59,109 bases of DNA from an uncultured Lachnospiraceae bacterium. Its GTDB lineage: Bacteria > Bacillota > Clostridia > Lachnospirales > Lachnospiraceae. The translations under genes were made by a program, and so were the position numbers. Each line of letters begins with the position of its first letter. The stretch's first letter is position 1. Shown in pieces: positions 1 through 9,615 of the stretch. The stretch lies in the NCBI GenBank assembly GCA_947600145.1, contig CANQGA010000002.1:1-59109 (forward strand), given 5' to 3'. The notes under the pieces are model-generated. The model saw nothing but the letters and a program-made list of their open reading frames with translations, made no database searches and was not told the DNA's origin.

Positions 1-831
1 AATGAGGCCAGCGCCGCTACCTCCTGGGACAGCTGCCTGTGGTCCGGCGAGGAGGAGAGCCGTTTCCTGCGGGATTTCCTTTATCCGGAAATGAAGGCGG
101 CGGGACTTGCAGACCGGGTGGGGATCTACATCTGGGATCACAACAAAGAGCGCATGGTGGAGCACATCGGGCAGATGATGGAAAACGGAATCGCGGATAT
201 GGTGGAGGGCTTCGCCTACCACTGGTACAGCGGGGATCATTTCCGGGCCCTGTCCATGATGCGCGAGCGGTATCCGGACAAGGTGCTGATGCATTCTGAG
301 AGCTGCGGCCTCCACATGCCGGGAAAGGCCCTGTCCTTTGACGTCACGGACGCGGCGCTTGAACGGCTGCCGGAGACGATCAGAAAGGCGGCGGCGGTAT
401 CGCCGCTTGAGATGGATTACCGGGACGCGGCGGCCTACGCCCACGATATCATCGGCGATCTGAACAACGGCATGAACCGTTTTATTGACTGGAATCTCTG
501 CGTGGACCGAAACGGCGGCCCCCGTCATGTGCGGGGCGGGTTCGCGGCGCCGATCATCGCGGAGGACGACGGCGGTTTTACCCGGACGGTGTCCTATGAA
601 TATCTGCTGCAGATCGCGAAGGCGGTTCCGGCAGGGAGCCGGAGACTCGGCGTCAGCGTCTGGGCAGATCAGGCGGAGGCGGCCGCGGTGCTGCGGCCGG
701 ACGGCACGGTAGGCCTGCTTCTTCTGAACAGGAAGGAGGAAGAGCAGAAGGCTGCGGTGCGGCTGAGCGGCTTTTTGTGCGAGGTGGCGCTGCCGGCGCG
801 TACCTTGTCCGTGCTGGAGTTTAAGGCGTGA
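1..831 (+). CDS. GH30 family glycosidase (glucosylceramidase-like), C-terminal part
   Basis: This frame is open from the first base of the window and ends at TGA 829-831, so the gene starts upstream. The first two residues are Asn-Glu, which fit the NE of the GH30 acid/base motif. About 95 residues later the segment LMHSESCG carries a Glu at the expected position of the nucleophile, preceded by a HWYSGDHF stretch typical of the family barrel. The last 60-70 residues look like the beta-sandwich that follows the barrel in GH30 enzymes. Such enzymes hydrolyse beta-linked glucosides or related glycans. No signal sequence can be judged because the N-terminus is missing. An internal ATG at 91 is not the start. 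Family assignment is fairly firm; substrate is unknown. Confidence 0.85.
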   Translation, partial: NEASAATSWDSCLWSGEEESRFLRDFLYPEMKAAGLADRVGIYIWDHNKERMVEHIGQMMENGIADMVEGFAYHWYSGDHFRALSMMRERYPDKVLMHSESCGLHMPGKALSFDVTDAALERLPETIRKAAAVSPLEMDYRDAAAYAHDIIGDLNNGMNRFIDWNLCVDRNGGPRHVRGGFAAPIIAEDDGGFTRTVSYEYLLQIAKAVPAGSRRLGVSVWADQAEAAAVLRPDGTVGLLLLNRKEEEQKAAVRLSGFLCEVALPARTLSVLEFKA

Positions 832-887
832 TGGCGGCCCCGAAACCGCAAAAAATTGCGGAAAAATCGTGTAATGCAAAAAAGTTC

Positions 888-916
888 TTGCGTTTCTTCC
901 GGCGGTCTGATAGAGT
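888..916 (+). promoter_or_regulatory. Candidate sigma-A promoter for the DUF1292 gene
   Basis: TTGCGT (888-893) and TAGAGT (911-916) are separated by 17 bases and lie about 84 bases upstream of the DUF1292 start. The match to consensus is moderate. Confidence 0.5.
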
Positions 917-999
917 GGAGATACAGGGAAGAGCCCTGAAGGGAAGGGACGAGGGAACCATTGGTGGTACAGGCCGCGCGGCGGCAGAGAGGAATACAT

Positions 1000-1341
1000 A
1001 TGGCGATGGAGAATGAAGAGAGAGAAGAGATGACCGTGACTCTCACGCTGGATGACAACACGGAGCTGGAGTGCGTGGTCTTAACGATCTTTGAGGCGGG
1101 CGGCCGGGATTATATCGCGCTGCTGCCGACGGAGGGCGAGGACGCGGATACCGGTGAGGTCTATCTGTACCGTTATTCGGAGACGGACGGACAGCCGGAG
1201 CTGGACAACATCGAGGACGATGACGAGTACGAGATCGTCGCGGACGCGTTCGACGAGCTTCTTGACGATGAGGAGTTTGATGAACTGATCGGCGAGGATG
1301 ATCTGTTCGGCGAGGATGAGCCGGACGGGCTTGAGTGGTGA
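1000..1341 (+). CDS. DUF1292 family acidic protein
   Basis: A 113-residue protein of the DUF1292 (YrzB-like) family, which is widespread in Firmicutes and has no established function. The N-terminal half (about residues 10-65) has the family pattern of a short beta-rich domain (TLTLDDNTELEC, then YIALLP and VYLYRY). The C-terminal half is extremely acidic, with runs of Asp and Glu. I chose ATG 1000 because AGAGAGGA lies just upstream; a longer frame from TTG 961 has no comparable ribosome binding site. It stands alone, between a candidate promoter and a strong terminator hairpin. Confidence 0.8.
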   Translation: MAMENEEREEMTVTLTLDDNTELECVVLTIFEAGGRDYIALLPTEGEDADTGEVYLYRYSETDGQPELDNIEDDDEYEIVADAFDELLDDEEFDELIGEDDLFGEDEPDGLEW

Positions 1342-1452
1342 CCGGACGCGGGAAGCCTGGAAACGCAGAAGTATTCCGGATGGCAGGAGCGGCGGGCGGC
1401 GGGCGGCTTGCGCGGGGAGACCGCCGGATCCCGAATAACAGAAAACAGATGG

Positions 1453-1490
1453 GGGCTGATATGACGACTGCGGTCATATCAGCCCATTTT
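1453..1490 (+). terminator. Rho-independent terminator, possibly bidirectional
   Basis: A perfect 13-bp stem (1453-1465 with 1473-1485) and a 7-base loop are followed by ATTTT. It lies between the DUF1292 gene and the convergent CYTH gene and could serve both. Confidence 0.75.
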
Positions 1491-1537
1491 CTGAAATGTG
1501 TCCGGAAGGGCTCCGTGTCTGCGCGGCGCGGGGACCG

Positions 1538-2095
1538 TCACGGAGTCCCGGACGGAGAAGCCATCGCCAGGCGGCTGTTGGAATATTCGCCGGTGAAGGT
1601 CACGTCCCGGCCGAACCATTCCGGCGGCTTGAAGGAGAGGGCTGTCTCCTCGTCGGGAAATTCCACCTCGGCCAGGATCAGGCCTTCGTAAACGCCTTCG
1701 AAGACGTCCATTTCAACGGTAAGATCCGCGGCGTTCGCGGAAGAAGCGGCTGTGTTCGCCGCGTCGTGTGCCGCCGCGGAAGAAGCAGTACCGTCCGCCG
1801 GGGCACCCGCCCTGCCGTATGCCTCGCGCAGAGGAAGCAGATACCGCTTCTTGGTGAGCACCCTGCCGTCTGTCTTGGCGAGCAGATGGACGTAGGCCTC
1901 CTTTGTCAGCGGAAGATTGTATTCCTCGCGGGCCAGAAGCCCGGCGGACTTGTAAGTCATATAGTAAGAATCGTCTTCCCGGCGGATGCGGACCGTCGGC
2001 GCGGTGCACAGATAGGCCTGTTCGATCTGATGGAATGGCCAGCTGCGGTAATCCCCGGGCGGCGTGTCGATCAGATATTTGCGTTCGATCTCCAT
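1538..2095 (-). CDS. CYTH domain protein (triphosphate tunnel metalloenzyme family)
   Basis: A 185-residue protein that begins with EIERKYL, the ExExK signature of the CYTH superfamily, whose members bind triphosphates and divalent metal in a beta-tunnel. Further family-like segments are RIRRED, YYMTYKS, an EEYN segment, TKKRYLLPL and a late acidic strand (AEVEFPDEE). An Ala/Ser-rich stretch at about residues 110-135, between TKKRYLLPL and the EMDVFEG strand, looks like a low-complexity insert in a loop. AAGGAGGA lies 7 bases upstream of the ATG. Triphosphatase activity is plausible from the family; the natural substrate cannot be read from the sequence. Confidence 0.85.
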   Translation of the reverse strand: MEIERKYLIDTPPGDYRSWPFHQIEQAYLCTAPTVRIRREDDSYYMTYKSAGLLAREEYNLPLTKEAYVHLLAKTDGRVLTKKRYLLPLREAYGRAGAPADGTASSAAAHDAANTAASSANAADLTVEMDVFEGVYEGLILAEVEFPDEETALSFKPPEWFGRDVTFTGEYSNSRLAMASPSGTP

Positions 2096-2143
2096 GGAAG
2101 AATCCTCCTTTCATGCCGGACAGATCATTTTCAATGTAAATAA

Positions 2144-2171
2144 ATTATACCATAAATCCTTATAATTGCAA
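2144..2171 (-). promoter_or_regulatory. Promoter of the CYTH gene
   Basis: On the minus strand, TTGCAA (2166-2171) and a perfect TATAAT (2144-2149) are spaced by 16 bases, about 50 bases upstream of the CYTH start. Confidence 0.7.
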
Positions 2172-2245
2172 AAGAAAATGCAGGAATCCCTTACGGCGGC
2201 GTTTCCGCCGGACACTTGCGGGAATCAGAAAGAAGGAATCCGTAA

Positions 2246-3748
2246 ATGAACCGCGAAAGAAAAAATGAAGGAAGGACTGTCCGCGTCGTCCTGGACGACC
2301 TGCCCTACGGGCAGCCGTCGGAGCAGGAGATAAGCGGCCCCATCGGCCGGATCCGCATCCCGGAGGGCGTCAGGAAGGACCGGATCTACCGGGATATCAT
2401 CCTGATCGCCTGGCCCAGCCTGGTGGAGCTGGTGCTGACCCAGCTGACCAGTATCGCCGATCAGATCATGGTCGGGCGGCTTCCGGGGCAGGAGGGGATC
2501 AACGCCCTGGCGGCCGTGGGTCTGGCAGCCCAGCCCAAATTTCTTCTGATGACGATGATCCAGGCGCTGAACGTAGGGGCCACGGCCATGATCGCCCGCT
2601 TTCGGGGGCAGCAGAACCGGGAGCGGTCCAACCTGGTCTTCAAGCACGCCATGATCCTGAATCTGTTCATGTCGATTCTGTTCATGGTGCTGGGACTGTT
2701 CTTCTGCGAGCAGCTGATCCGGTTCATGGGCGGCAGTGGCATCAGCGAGGAGACCCTGAAGCTGGGCGACGATTACCTGCGGATCCAGCTGTACGGATTT
2801 ATCCCGCTGTGCCTCGCCATCACCGTGACGGCGGCCCTGCGGGGCATCGGCGACACCAGGACGCCGATGATCTACAACACCATCGCCAACGTGGTGAACC
2901 TCCTCTTCAACTATATCATGATCTACGGCCATTTCGGCGTTCCGAAAATGGGCGTGGCCGGCGCGTCGTGGGCGACGATCATCGGCCAGACGGTGGCTTT
3001 CGGCATCGCCATGTGGGTGTCCTTCGGGAAGAAGCACTACGTCTATCTGGATTTTAAGGAGAAATTCCGGTTCGACACGGACCTGATGGGCCGCGTGGTC
3101 GGCATCGGGATCCCGTCCATGCTGGAACAGCTGTTCATGCGGGCCGGCATCATCATTTACACCCGCCAGGTCACCGGCCTCGGCGATCTGATCTACGCGA
3201 CCCACCAGGTGTGCATGAGCATTCAGTCCATGACATTTATGATGGGCCAGGCCTTCGCCAACGCGGCTACGACGCTGATGGGGCAGTCCATAGGCAAGCG
3301 GCGCTACGACATGTCGGCGGTCTATATGCGTCTGACGAGAAACTTAGGCATCGCGGCGTCATTTGTCTTAATGGCCCTGATGGTCTTCTTTAATGAAGAG
3401 ATCATCGGCCTTTTCAAGGATTCGGCGGAGGTCATCGCGTTGGGCGCGCCGATCCTGCTCCTTCTGGCGGCCAGCCAGCCCTTCCAGGCGGACCAGTTCA
3501 TCGTCTCCGGCGGCCTGCGCGGCGCGGGGGACACCCGCTACACCGCGGTCGTGACGGCGATCACGGTGCTGGGAGTGCGTTCCCTGGTCTGCATCGCGCT
3601 GATCAGCGTCTTCCATCTGGGCCTCTGGGGCGCATGGATCGCCCTGGTCGTGGATCAGTGCATGCGCACGGTGCTGATGGGCATGCGGTACCATTCCGGG
3701 AAATGGAAGCAGATCAGCGTGAAGAATACGATCCACGCGGAGGAATAG
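2246..3748 (+). CDS. MATE family multidrug/sodium antiporter
   Basis: A 500-residue polytopic membrane protein of the MATE family, which exports organic cations and drugs in exchange for Na+ or H+. A cytoplasmic N-terminus of about 45 charged residues precedes roughly twelve hydrophobic segments. Family features include the first-helix segment WPSLVELVLTQLTSIADQIM, the early GLAAQPKF loop, and the GAGDTRYT loop in the second half that mirrors GIGDTRTP in the first half, showing the two-fold repeat. AGAAGGA lies 9 bases upstream of the ATG. It is transcribed divergently from the CYTH gene. A second, unrelated-looking MATE gene lies at 35970-37478. The substrate cannot be predicted. Confidence 0.92.
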   Translation: MNRERKNEGRTVRVVLDDLPYGQPSEQEISGPIGRIRIPEGVRKDRIYRDIILIAWPSLVELVLTQLTSIADQIMVGRLPGQEGINALAAVGLAAQPKFLLMTMIQALNVGATAMIARFRGQQNRERSNLVFKHAMILNLFMSILFMVLGLFFCEQLIRFMGGSGISEETLKLGDDYLRIQLYGFIPLCLAITVTAALRGIGDTRTPMIYNTIANVVNLLFNYIMIYGHFGVPKMGVAGASWATIIGQTVAFGIAMWVSFGKKHYVYLDFKEKFRFDTDLMGRVVGIGIPSMLEQLFMRAGIIIYTRQVTGLGDLIYATHQVCMSIQSMTFMMGQAFANAATTLMGQSIGKRRYDMSAVYMRLTRNLGIAASFVLMALMVFFNEEIIGLFKDSAEVIALGAPILLLLAASQPFQADQFIVSGGLRGAGDTRYTAVVTAITVLGVRSLVCIALISVFHLGLWGAWIALVVDQCMRTVLMGMRYHSGKWKQISVKNTIHAEE

Positions 3749-3781
3749 CCCCGGCTGTCCGCAAATCCCTGCGAAATTTTC

Positions 3782-3810
3782 TTGTATTTACGAAAGACCT
3801 ATGCTATAAT
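3782..3810 (+). promoter_or_regulatory. Sigma-A promoter for tig-clpP-clpX
   Basis: TTGTAT (3782-3787) and a perfect TATAAT (3805-3810) with 17-base spacing, about 80 bases before the trigger factor start. Confidence 0.8.
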
Positions 3811-3892
3811 GCTATTTTGAAGTGACGCGCCCATCCGATAACGGCGGTTCACATACATGATTCACCTATAGTTTAAGGAGGAACTGAAAGGA

Positions 3893-5179
3893 ATGAGTTT
3901 ACAGGTAGAAAATCTCGAGAAGAACATGGCGAAACTGACCATCGAGGTACCGGCGGAGCAGTTTTCCGCGGCGATTAAGACAGCATTTGACAGGAATAAG
4001 AACCGTTTCAATATTCCGGGCTTCCGCAGGGGCAAAGCGCCGCTGCAGATGGTGGAGAAGATGTACGGCGTGGAGGTTCTTTACGAGGACGCCGCCAATA
4101 TCGTTCTGGACGCCAGCTACCCGGACGCGGCGGAAGAGAGCGGTCTGGAGATCGTATCCCGTCCGGATGTTGATATCGTACAGATCGAGAAAGGCAAGCC
4201 GTTCATCTATACAGCGACTGTTGCCGTGAAGCCGGAGGTGACTCTCGGCGAGTACAAGGGCGTCGAGGTCGAGAAGGCGGACGCTGAGGTGACCGACGCG
4301 GATGTGGACGCGGAGCTTAAGCGCGTGCAGGATCAGAATTCCCGTCTTGTGACCGTGGAGGACCGCCCGGTGGCCGACGGCGACCAGACCGTCATCGATT
4401 TCGAGGGCTTTGTGGACGGAGAGGCATTTGAAGGCGGCAAAGGCGAGGATTATCCGCTGACGATCGGTTCCCACTCCTTTATCGATAATTTCGAGGAGCA
4501 GCTGATCGGAAAGAATATCGGCGACGAGTGCGAGGTCAACGTGACATTCCCGGAGAATTACCAGGCGAAGGAGCTGGCCGGCAAGCCCGCGCTGTTCAAG
4601 GTGAAGATCAAGGAGATCAAGGTGAAGGAGCTTCCGGAGCTGGACGATGAGTTCGCCGGCGAGGTTTCCGAGTTTGAGACCCTGGAGGATTACAGGAAGG
4701 ACGTCAGGGCGAAGCTTTCCGAGACCAAGGGCCGTCAGGCCGCCACGGAGAATGAGAACCGCGTCGTGGCGAAGGTGGTCGGGAACGCGTCCATGGAGAT
4801 CCCGGAGCCTATGATCGAGACCGAGGCCCGCAGCATGATCAACGATTACGCTTACCGGATGCAGAGTCAGGGACTGGCCTTCGACCAGTATCTGAAGTAC
4901 TCCGGCATGACCGCAGAGCAGTTTATGGAGCAGCTTAAGCCCCAGGCGGAGCAGCGGATCCGCACCAGACTGGTCATGGAAGCCGTAGTGAAGGCGGAGA
5001 ATATCGAGCCGGATGACGAGGCGGTGGAGCGCGAGATCAACGCCATGGCCGCCAACTATAAGATGGAAGCCGATCAGGTGAAGACGCAGCTGGGCGAGAA
5101 CGGCCTTAAGCAGCTGAAGGAAGATCTGGCTGTGCAGGAAGCCATCGATTTCGTGGTGGCGGAGGCAAAGCTGGTCTAG
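3893..5179 (+). CDS. tig: Trigger factor, ribosome-associated chaperone
   Basis: A 428-residue protein of normal length for trigger factor. It binds the ribosome near the exit tunnel and receives nascent chains. The N-terminal ribosome-binding domain carries GFRRGKAP at residues 43-50, the ribosome-contact loop. A FKBP-type prolyl isomerase domain follows at about 150-245 (VIDFEGFVDGEAFEGG), then the helical C-terminal chaperone arms. AGGAGG sits upstream and the last stop is 25 bases before clpP. The order tig-clpP-clpX-lon-engB is conserved in many Firmicutes and couples folding at the ribosome with regulated proteolysis. Confidence 0.97.
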   Translation: MSLQVENLEKNMAKLTIEVPAEQFSAAIKTAFDRNKNRFNIPGFRRGKAPLQMVEKMYGVEVLYEDAANIVLDASYPDAAEESGLEIVSRPDVDIVQIEKGKPFIYTATVAVKPEVTLGEYKGVEVEKADAEVTDADVDAELKRVQDQNSRLVTVEDRPVADGDQTVIDFEGFVDGEAFEGGKGEDYPLTIGSHSFIDNFEEQLIGKNIGDECEVNVTFPENYQAKELAGKPALFKVKIKEIKVKELPELDDEFAGEVSEFETLEDYRKDVRAKLSETKGRQAATENENRVVAKVVGNASMEIPEPMIETEARSMINDYAYRMQSQGLAFDQYLKYSGMTAEQFMEQLKPQAEQRIRTRLVMEAVVKAENIEPDDEAVEREINAMAANYKMEADQVKTQLGENGLKQLKEDLAVQEAIDFVVAEAKLV

Positions 5180-5204
5180 TGAAAATCAACGGAGGTAAAC
5201 AGCT

Positions 5205-5786
5205 ATGAGTTTAGTTCCATATGTAATCAAAGCCACCAGCCGGGGCGAGCGTTCCTACGATATCTACTCCCGCCTGCTGGAGGACCGCATTATTTTCCTG
5301 GGAGAAGAGGTCAATGAGGTAACTGCCAGCCTTGTGGTGGCGCAGCTTCTGTTCCTGGAGTCGGAGGATCCGTCCAAGGACATCAACCTCTATATCAACA
5401 GTCCCGGCGGCGTGATCACCGCGGGAATGGCGATCTACGACACGATGAACTATATCAAGTGCGATGTCTCCACCGTCTGCATCGGCATGGCGGCCAGCAT
5501 GGGCGCGTTCCTTCTGGCCGGCGGCGCGAAGGGCAAGCGCTACGCCCTGCCCAACGCGGAAGTCATGATCCATCAGCCTTCCGGCGGCGCCCAGGGCCAG
5601 GCCACGGATATCGGGATCGTGGCGGAGCAGATCATGAAGACCAAGAAGAAGATGAACGAGCTTCTTGCGGCCAATACCGGCCAGCCCCTCGAGGTCATCG
5701 AGCGGGATACGGAGCGCGATAATTACATGACGGCTGAGGAGGCCAAAGCCTACGGCCTGATCGACGCGGTCATCGAGAAGCACTGA
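5205..5786 (+). CDS. clpP: ATP-dependent Clp protease proteolytic subunit
   Basis: A 193-residue ClpP, the serine peptidase that forms a tetradecameric chamber and works with ClpX. The catalytic triad is visible: Ser98 in GMAASMG, His123 in MIHQPSGG and Asp172 in ERDTERDNY. The N-terminal segment [11 protein letters not shown] is typical and is trimmed or ordered on assembly in homologues. GGAGGT is well placed upstream. The gene lies between tig and clpX and is probably cotranscribed with both. Confidence 0.98.
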   Translation: MSLVPYVIKATSRGERSYDIYSRLLEDRIIFLGEEVNEVTASLVVAQLLFLESEDPSKDINLYINSPGGVITAGMAIYDTMNYIKCDVSTVCIGMAASMGAFLLAGGAKGKRYALPNAEVMIHQPSGGAQGQATDIGIVAEQIMKTKKKMNELLAANTGQPLEVIERDTERDNYMTAEEAKAYGLIDAVIEKH

Positions 5787-5819
5787 ACTATGAAACGGAA
5801 CAGAAAGTGAGGTGATCGT

Positions 5820-7121
5820 ATGCCAGGCAGAATGGATGATAAGATCCGCTGCTCGTTCTGCGGTAAGACCCAGGATCAGGTGCGCAAGCTGATCGCCGGC
5901 ACGAACAATGTGTTTATCTGTGATGAATGCATTGATCTGTGCGCGGAGATCCTTGACGAAGAGATGGACGACCAGGAGCGCGCCGGCACGGATCTGAACG
6001 ACATCAATTTGCTCAAGCCCAAGGAGATCAAGGCGTTCCTGGACGAGTACGTGATCGGACAGGACGACGCCAAGAAGGTTCTCTCCGTGGCGGTATACAA
6101 TCATTACAAGCGGGTTACTTCCAGAAAGAATATGGAAGTGAACGTACAGAAGAGCAACATCCTGATGCTGGGGCCCACCGGCTGCGGCAAGACGTACCTG
6201 GCCCAGACGCTGGCGAAGATCCTGAATGTCCCGTTTGCCATCGCGGACGCCACGGCGCTGACCGAAGCCGGCTATGTAGGCGAGGATGTGGAGAACATCC
6301 TGCTGAAGCTGATCCAGGCGGCGGACTATGACATCCACCGCGCCGAGTACGGGATCATCTATGTGGACGAGATCGATAAGATCGGCAAGAAGTCGGAGAA
6401 CGTGTCCATCACCAGAGATGTATCCGGCGAGGGCGTGCAGCAGGCCCTTCTGAAGATCCTGGAGGGCACTGTGGCCAATGTTCCGCCCCAGGGAGGCCGC
6501 AAGCATCCCCACCAGGAGGTGCTGCAGATCGATACGACCAATATCCTGTTCATCTGCGGCGGGGCCTTTGACGGTCTGGAGAAGATCGTCGAGAACCGGC
6601 TGAACACCGGCTCCATCGGGTTCAACTCCGAGATCGTAGACCGGCATAATTCCGATATCGATAAGCTCTTAAAGCAGGTGCAGGCGGCAGACCTGGTCAA
6701 GTACGGCCTGATCCCGGAGTTTATCGGCCGTATGCCGATCACGGTGGCGCTGGAGCTGCTGACCGAGGAGGCGCTGCTCCGCATCCTGAAGGAGCCGAAG
6801 GACGCCCTGGTGAAGCAGTATCAGAAGCTGTTTGAGCTGGATGACGTGAAGCTGGAATTCACGGACGACGCCCTTTTGGAGGTGGCCCGTCTGGCCATGG
6901 AGCATAAGACCGGTGCCAGAGGCCTTCGCTCGATCATGGAGAAGGCGATGATGGACCTGATGTATGAGATCCCGTCTGACGGTACGGTCGGCATCTGCAC
7001 CATCACGAAGGACGTGATCAACGGTACGGGCGATGCGGATATCGTGCGCCGCGATACCGAGGTGCCGAAGATGTCGTTTGCGAGGAAGTTCAAGAAGGAT
7101 AAGCCGGGAGAGATCGCGTAG
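5820..7121 (+). CDS. clpX: ATP-dependent Clp protease ATP-binding subunit ClpX
   Basis: A 433-residue AAA+ unfoldase that feeds ClpP. The N-terminal zinc-binding domain has four Cys (11, 14, 34, 37). The Walker A motif GPTGCGKT is at residues 118-125 and Walker B is in [10 protein letters not shown]. An IGF loop, needed to dock on ClpP, is seen in GSIGFNS. Length and order are normal. It starts 33 bases after clpP, with AGGTGAT as ribosome binding site. A hairpin separates it from lon. Confidence 0.98.
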   Translation: MPGRMDDKIRCSFCGKTQDQVRKLIAGTNNVFICDECIDLCAEILDEEMDDQERAGTDLNDINLLKPKEIKAFLDEYVIGQDDAKKVLSVAVYNHYKRVTSRKNMEVNVQKSNILMLGPTGCGKTYLAQTLAKILNVPFAIADATALTEAGYVGEDVENILLKLIQAADYDIHRAEYGIIYVDEIDKIGKKSENVSITRDVSGEGVQQALLKILEGTVANVPPQGGRKHPHQEVLQIDTTNILFICGGAFDGLEKIVENRLNTGSIGFNSEIVDRHNSDIDKLLKQVQAADLVKYGLIPEFIGRMPITVALELLTEEALLRILKEPKDALVKQYQKLFELDDVKLEFTDDALLEVARLAMEHKTGARGLRSIMEKAMMDLMYEIPSDGTVGICTITKDVINGTGDADIVRRDTEVPKMSFARKFKKDKPGEIA

Positions 7122-7139
7122 AGCTTAGTCCCGGATCAG

Positions 7140-7166
7140 GGGTGGGGACTTAAGTTCCCACCCTTT
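7140..7166 (+). terminator. Hairpin between clpX and lon, possible partial terminator
   Basis: A 10-bp stem (7140-7149 with 7154-7163, one G-U pair) and a TTAA loop are followed by only three T. It may reduce read-through into lon rather than stop it. Confidence 0.5.
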
Positions 7167-7188
7167 CCTGATGGGAGGATAAGACAGA

Positions 7189-9591
7189 ATGGAAGATACG
7201 GTTATGACGATGCCCGTCATCGCGCTGCGGGGCCTGACGGTCCTGCCGACGATGATGGTCCATTTTGATATCAGCCGCAAGAAGTCCGTCATGGCGGTGG
7301 AGAAGGCCATGGTCAGCGACCAGAAGATATTTCTTCTGACCCAGCGGTCCCCGGACGTGGCGGAACCGGAACAGGCGGATCTGTATCATATCGGGACCGT
7401 CGCCGAGGTGAAGCAGCTTGTGAAGATGCCGGGAAATATTGTGAGGGTCATGGTGGAAGGCGTTCAGACGGCCGAGCTTCTGTGCCTGGAGGAGACGGAC
7501 CCGATGCTGGTGGGAGAGATCGCGCATCTGCCCTATGTCAAGGGCGCGGACGCGGATTTCGCGTCCAGAGAGGCCATGACGCGGATCCTGAAGGACAAGC
7601 TGGCCGAGTACGGCCAGGAGAATCCCAAGTTTGGCCGCGATGTGATCCCGAACCTGCAGCTGATCCAGGATCTGGACGACCTGATGCTGCAGATCGCGGT
7701 ACAGGTGCCGTGGGATTACACGGTGAGGCAGGAGTACCTGGAAGCGATCTTCTCCGCAAACCGCTATGAGGTCCTGGTCCGCCATCTGCTGACTGAGGTG
7801 GAGGTGGCCCGGATCAAGCAGGAATTCTCGGAGAAGGTGAAGGACGCCATCAACAAGAATCAGAAAGACTATATCCTGCGGGAGCAGATGCGCCTGATCC
7901 GGGAGGAACTGGGAGAGGACAATCCGTCCACGGAGGCGGATGAGTACCGCAGACAGCTGGGCGAGCTGAAGGCCGATAAGGAGACAAAGGAGAAGCTTCA
8001 GAAGGAGATCGCCCGTTTTGAGACGATGCCCGCGGCCAGTCAGGAAGCCAATGTGCTGCGCATGTATATCGAGACGCTTCTGGAGCTGCCGTGGAAGAAG
8101 GCCTCCCGCGACAACAATGATATCGTCCACGCGGAGGAGATCCTGAATGAGGACCATTACGGGCTGGAGAAAGTGAAGGAGAGGGTGCTGGAATATCTGG
8201 CCGTGCGGGCGCTGACGAAGAAGGGAAACGGTCCGATCCTCTGCCTGGTGGGCCCGCCGGGAACCGGCAAGACGTCCATCGCGCGCTCTGTGGCCAGGGC
8301 GCTGAATAAGAAATATGTCCGGATCAGTCTGGGCGGCGTCCGGGACGAGGCCGAGATCCGCGGGCACAGAAAGACGTATGTCGGCGCCATGCCGGGCCGT
8401 CTGGTCGAGGGACTCAGACAGGCAGGCGTCTGCAATCCGCTGATGCTGCTGGATGAGATCGATAAGGTCGGAAGCGATTACAAGGGAGACACGTCGTCGG
8501 CGCTTCTGGAGGTTCTGGACGGCGAGCAGAATGTGCGGTTCCGCGATCATTATGTGGAGACGCCCATCGACCTGTCCCAGGTGCTTTTCATCGCCACGGC
8601 CAATACGACCCAGACGATCCCGCGGCCCCTTCTGGACCGCATGGAGGTCATCGAGGTCAACAGCTACACGGAAAACGAGAAATTCCATATCGGCCGCGAT
8701 TATCTGGTGGAAAAGCAGCTGGAACGGAACGGACTGACGGAAGAACAGCTGACCATCAGCGACGGCGCGCTGAAGAAGATCATCCACAATTATACCCGTG
8801 AGGCGGGCGTCCGGAACCTGGAGCGCCGCATCGGCGATATCTGCCGGAAGGCGGCGAGAGAATATCTGGAGAGCCAGGGGCGCAAAGGAGCCGAAGCGGC
8901 CGGCAGTCAGACGGCGGCAGAACTTCGGAAGGCGGCGCCTCACAGGGTCCGCGTTACCGAAGGCAATCTGGAGAAATACCTGGGCAAGGAGCGGGTTTCC
9001 TTCGAGGACGCCAACGAGGAGGATCAGGTAGGGATCGTCCGCGGCCTGGCCTGGACCAGCGTGGGCGGCGATACGCTGCAGATCGAGGTCAATACCATGC
9101 CCGGCAAGGGCGAGCTTAAAATGACCGGCCAGATGGGCGACGTGATGAAGGAGTCCGCCCAGATCGCGATGACCTATGTCCGTTCCGTCTGCCCGCGGTA
9201 CGGCGTGGACGACGAGTATTTTGAGAAGCACAATCTGCATATCCATATTCCCGAAGGCGCCGTGCCCAAGGACGGGCCGTCCGCCGGCATTACCATGGCT
9301 ACGGCCATGCTGTCCGCCGTTACCGGACGCGCCGTGGACTGTAAGCTGGCCATGACCGGGGAGATCACGCTCCGCGGCCGCGTCCTGCCCATCGGCGGTT
9401 TAAAGGAGAAGATCCTGGCGGCCAAGATGGCCCACATCCGCCGCGTCCTGGTGCCGGATAAGAACCGGCCGGATATCGCGGAGCTGTCTAAGGAGATCAC
9501 AAGGGGACTGGGCATCATTTATGTGAAGGATATGGAAGAAGTGATCGCGGAAGCATTTGTCGGCGGCGGAAACGGGAAGGCGCCGGCATGA
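7189..9591 (+). CDS. lon: ATP-dependent endopeptidase Lon
   Basis: An 800-residue LonA protease. The N-terminal substrate-binding domain (about residues 8-205) is followed by a coiled-coil segment, the AAA+ module with Walker A GPPGTGKT at 355-362, and the C-terminal serine-lysine protease domain. Ser698 lies in KDGPSAG and Lys741 in GGLKEK, the catalytic dyad. A linker of about 25 residues rich in Ala, Gly, Glu and Lys (around 565-590) is longer than in many homologues. Lon degrades misfolded and some regulatory proteins in the cytoplasm. GGGAGG precedes the ATG, and engB follows after 24 bases. Confidence 0.98.
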   Translation: MEDTVMTMPVIALRGLTVLPTMMVHFDISRKKSVMAVEKAMVSDQKIFLLTQRSPDVAEPEQADLYHIGTVAEVKQLVKMPGNIVRVMVEGVQTAELLCLEETDPMLVGEIAHLPYVKGADADFASREAMTRILKDKLAEYGQENPKFGRDVIPNLQLIQDLDDLMLQIAVQVPWDYTVRQEYLEAIFSANRYEVLVRHLLTEVEVARIKQEFSEKVKDAINKNQKDYILREQMRLIREELGEDNPSTEADEYRRQLGELKADKETKEKLQKEIARFETMPAASQEANVLRMYIETLLELPWKKASRDNNDIVHAEEILNEDHYGLEKVKERVLEYLAVRALTKKGNGPILCLVGPPGTGKTSIARSVARALNKKYVRISLGGVRDEAEIRGHRKTYVGAMPGRLVEGLRQAGVCNPLMLLDEIDKVGSDYKGDTSSALLEVLDGEQNVRFRDHYVETPIDLSQVLFIATANTTQTIPRPLLDRMEVIEVNSYTENEKFHIGRDYLVEKQLERNGLTEEQLTISDGALKKIIHNYTREAGVRNLERRIGDICRKAAREYLESQGRKGAEAAGSQTAAELRKAAPHRVRVTEGNLEKYLGKERVSFEDANEEDQVGIVRGLAWTSVGGDTLQIEVNTMPGKGELKMTGQMGDVMKESAQIAMTYVRSVCPRYGVDDEYFEKHNLHIHIPEGAVPKDGPSAGITMATAMLSAVTGRAVDCKLAMTGEITLRGRVLPIGGLKEKILAAKMAHIRRVLVPDKNRPDIAELSKEITRGLGIIYVKDMEEVIAEAFVGGGNGKAPA

Positions 9592-9615
9592 CAGAACAGG
9601 AAAGGACAGAATTTC

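Noticed and set aside
846-861. CCGCAA/TTGCGG hairpin after the GH30 gene as terminator
   Set aside because: The stem is only 6 bp and no T-run follows it.
828-1016. Small frame after the GH30 gene
   Set aside because: It covers the candidate promoter of the DUF1292 gene, overlaps its start, and has a composition unlike a protein.
7150-9246. Very long open frames opposite lon, and similar ones opposite addB (38067-40631) and the FtsI-like PBP (50515-52668)
   Set aside because: They lie antisense to well-conserved genes, have no family match or ribosome binding site, and are expected in GC-rich coding DNA.
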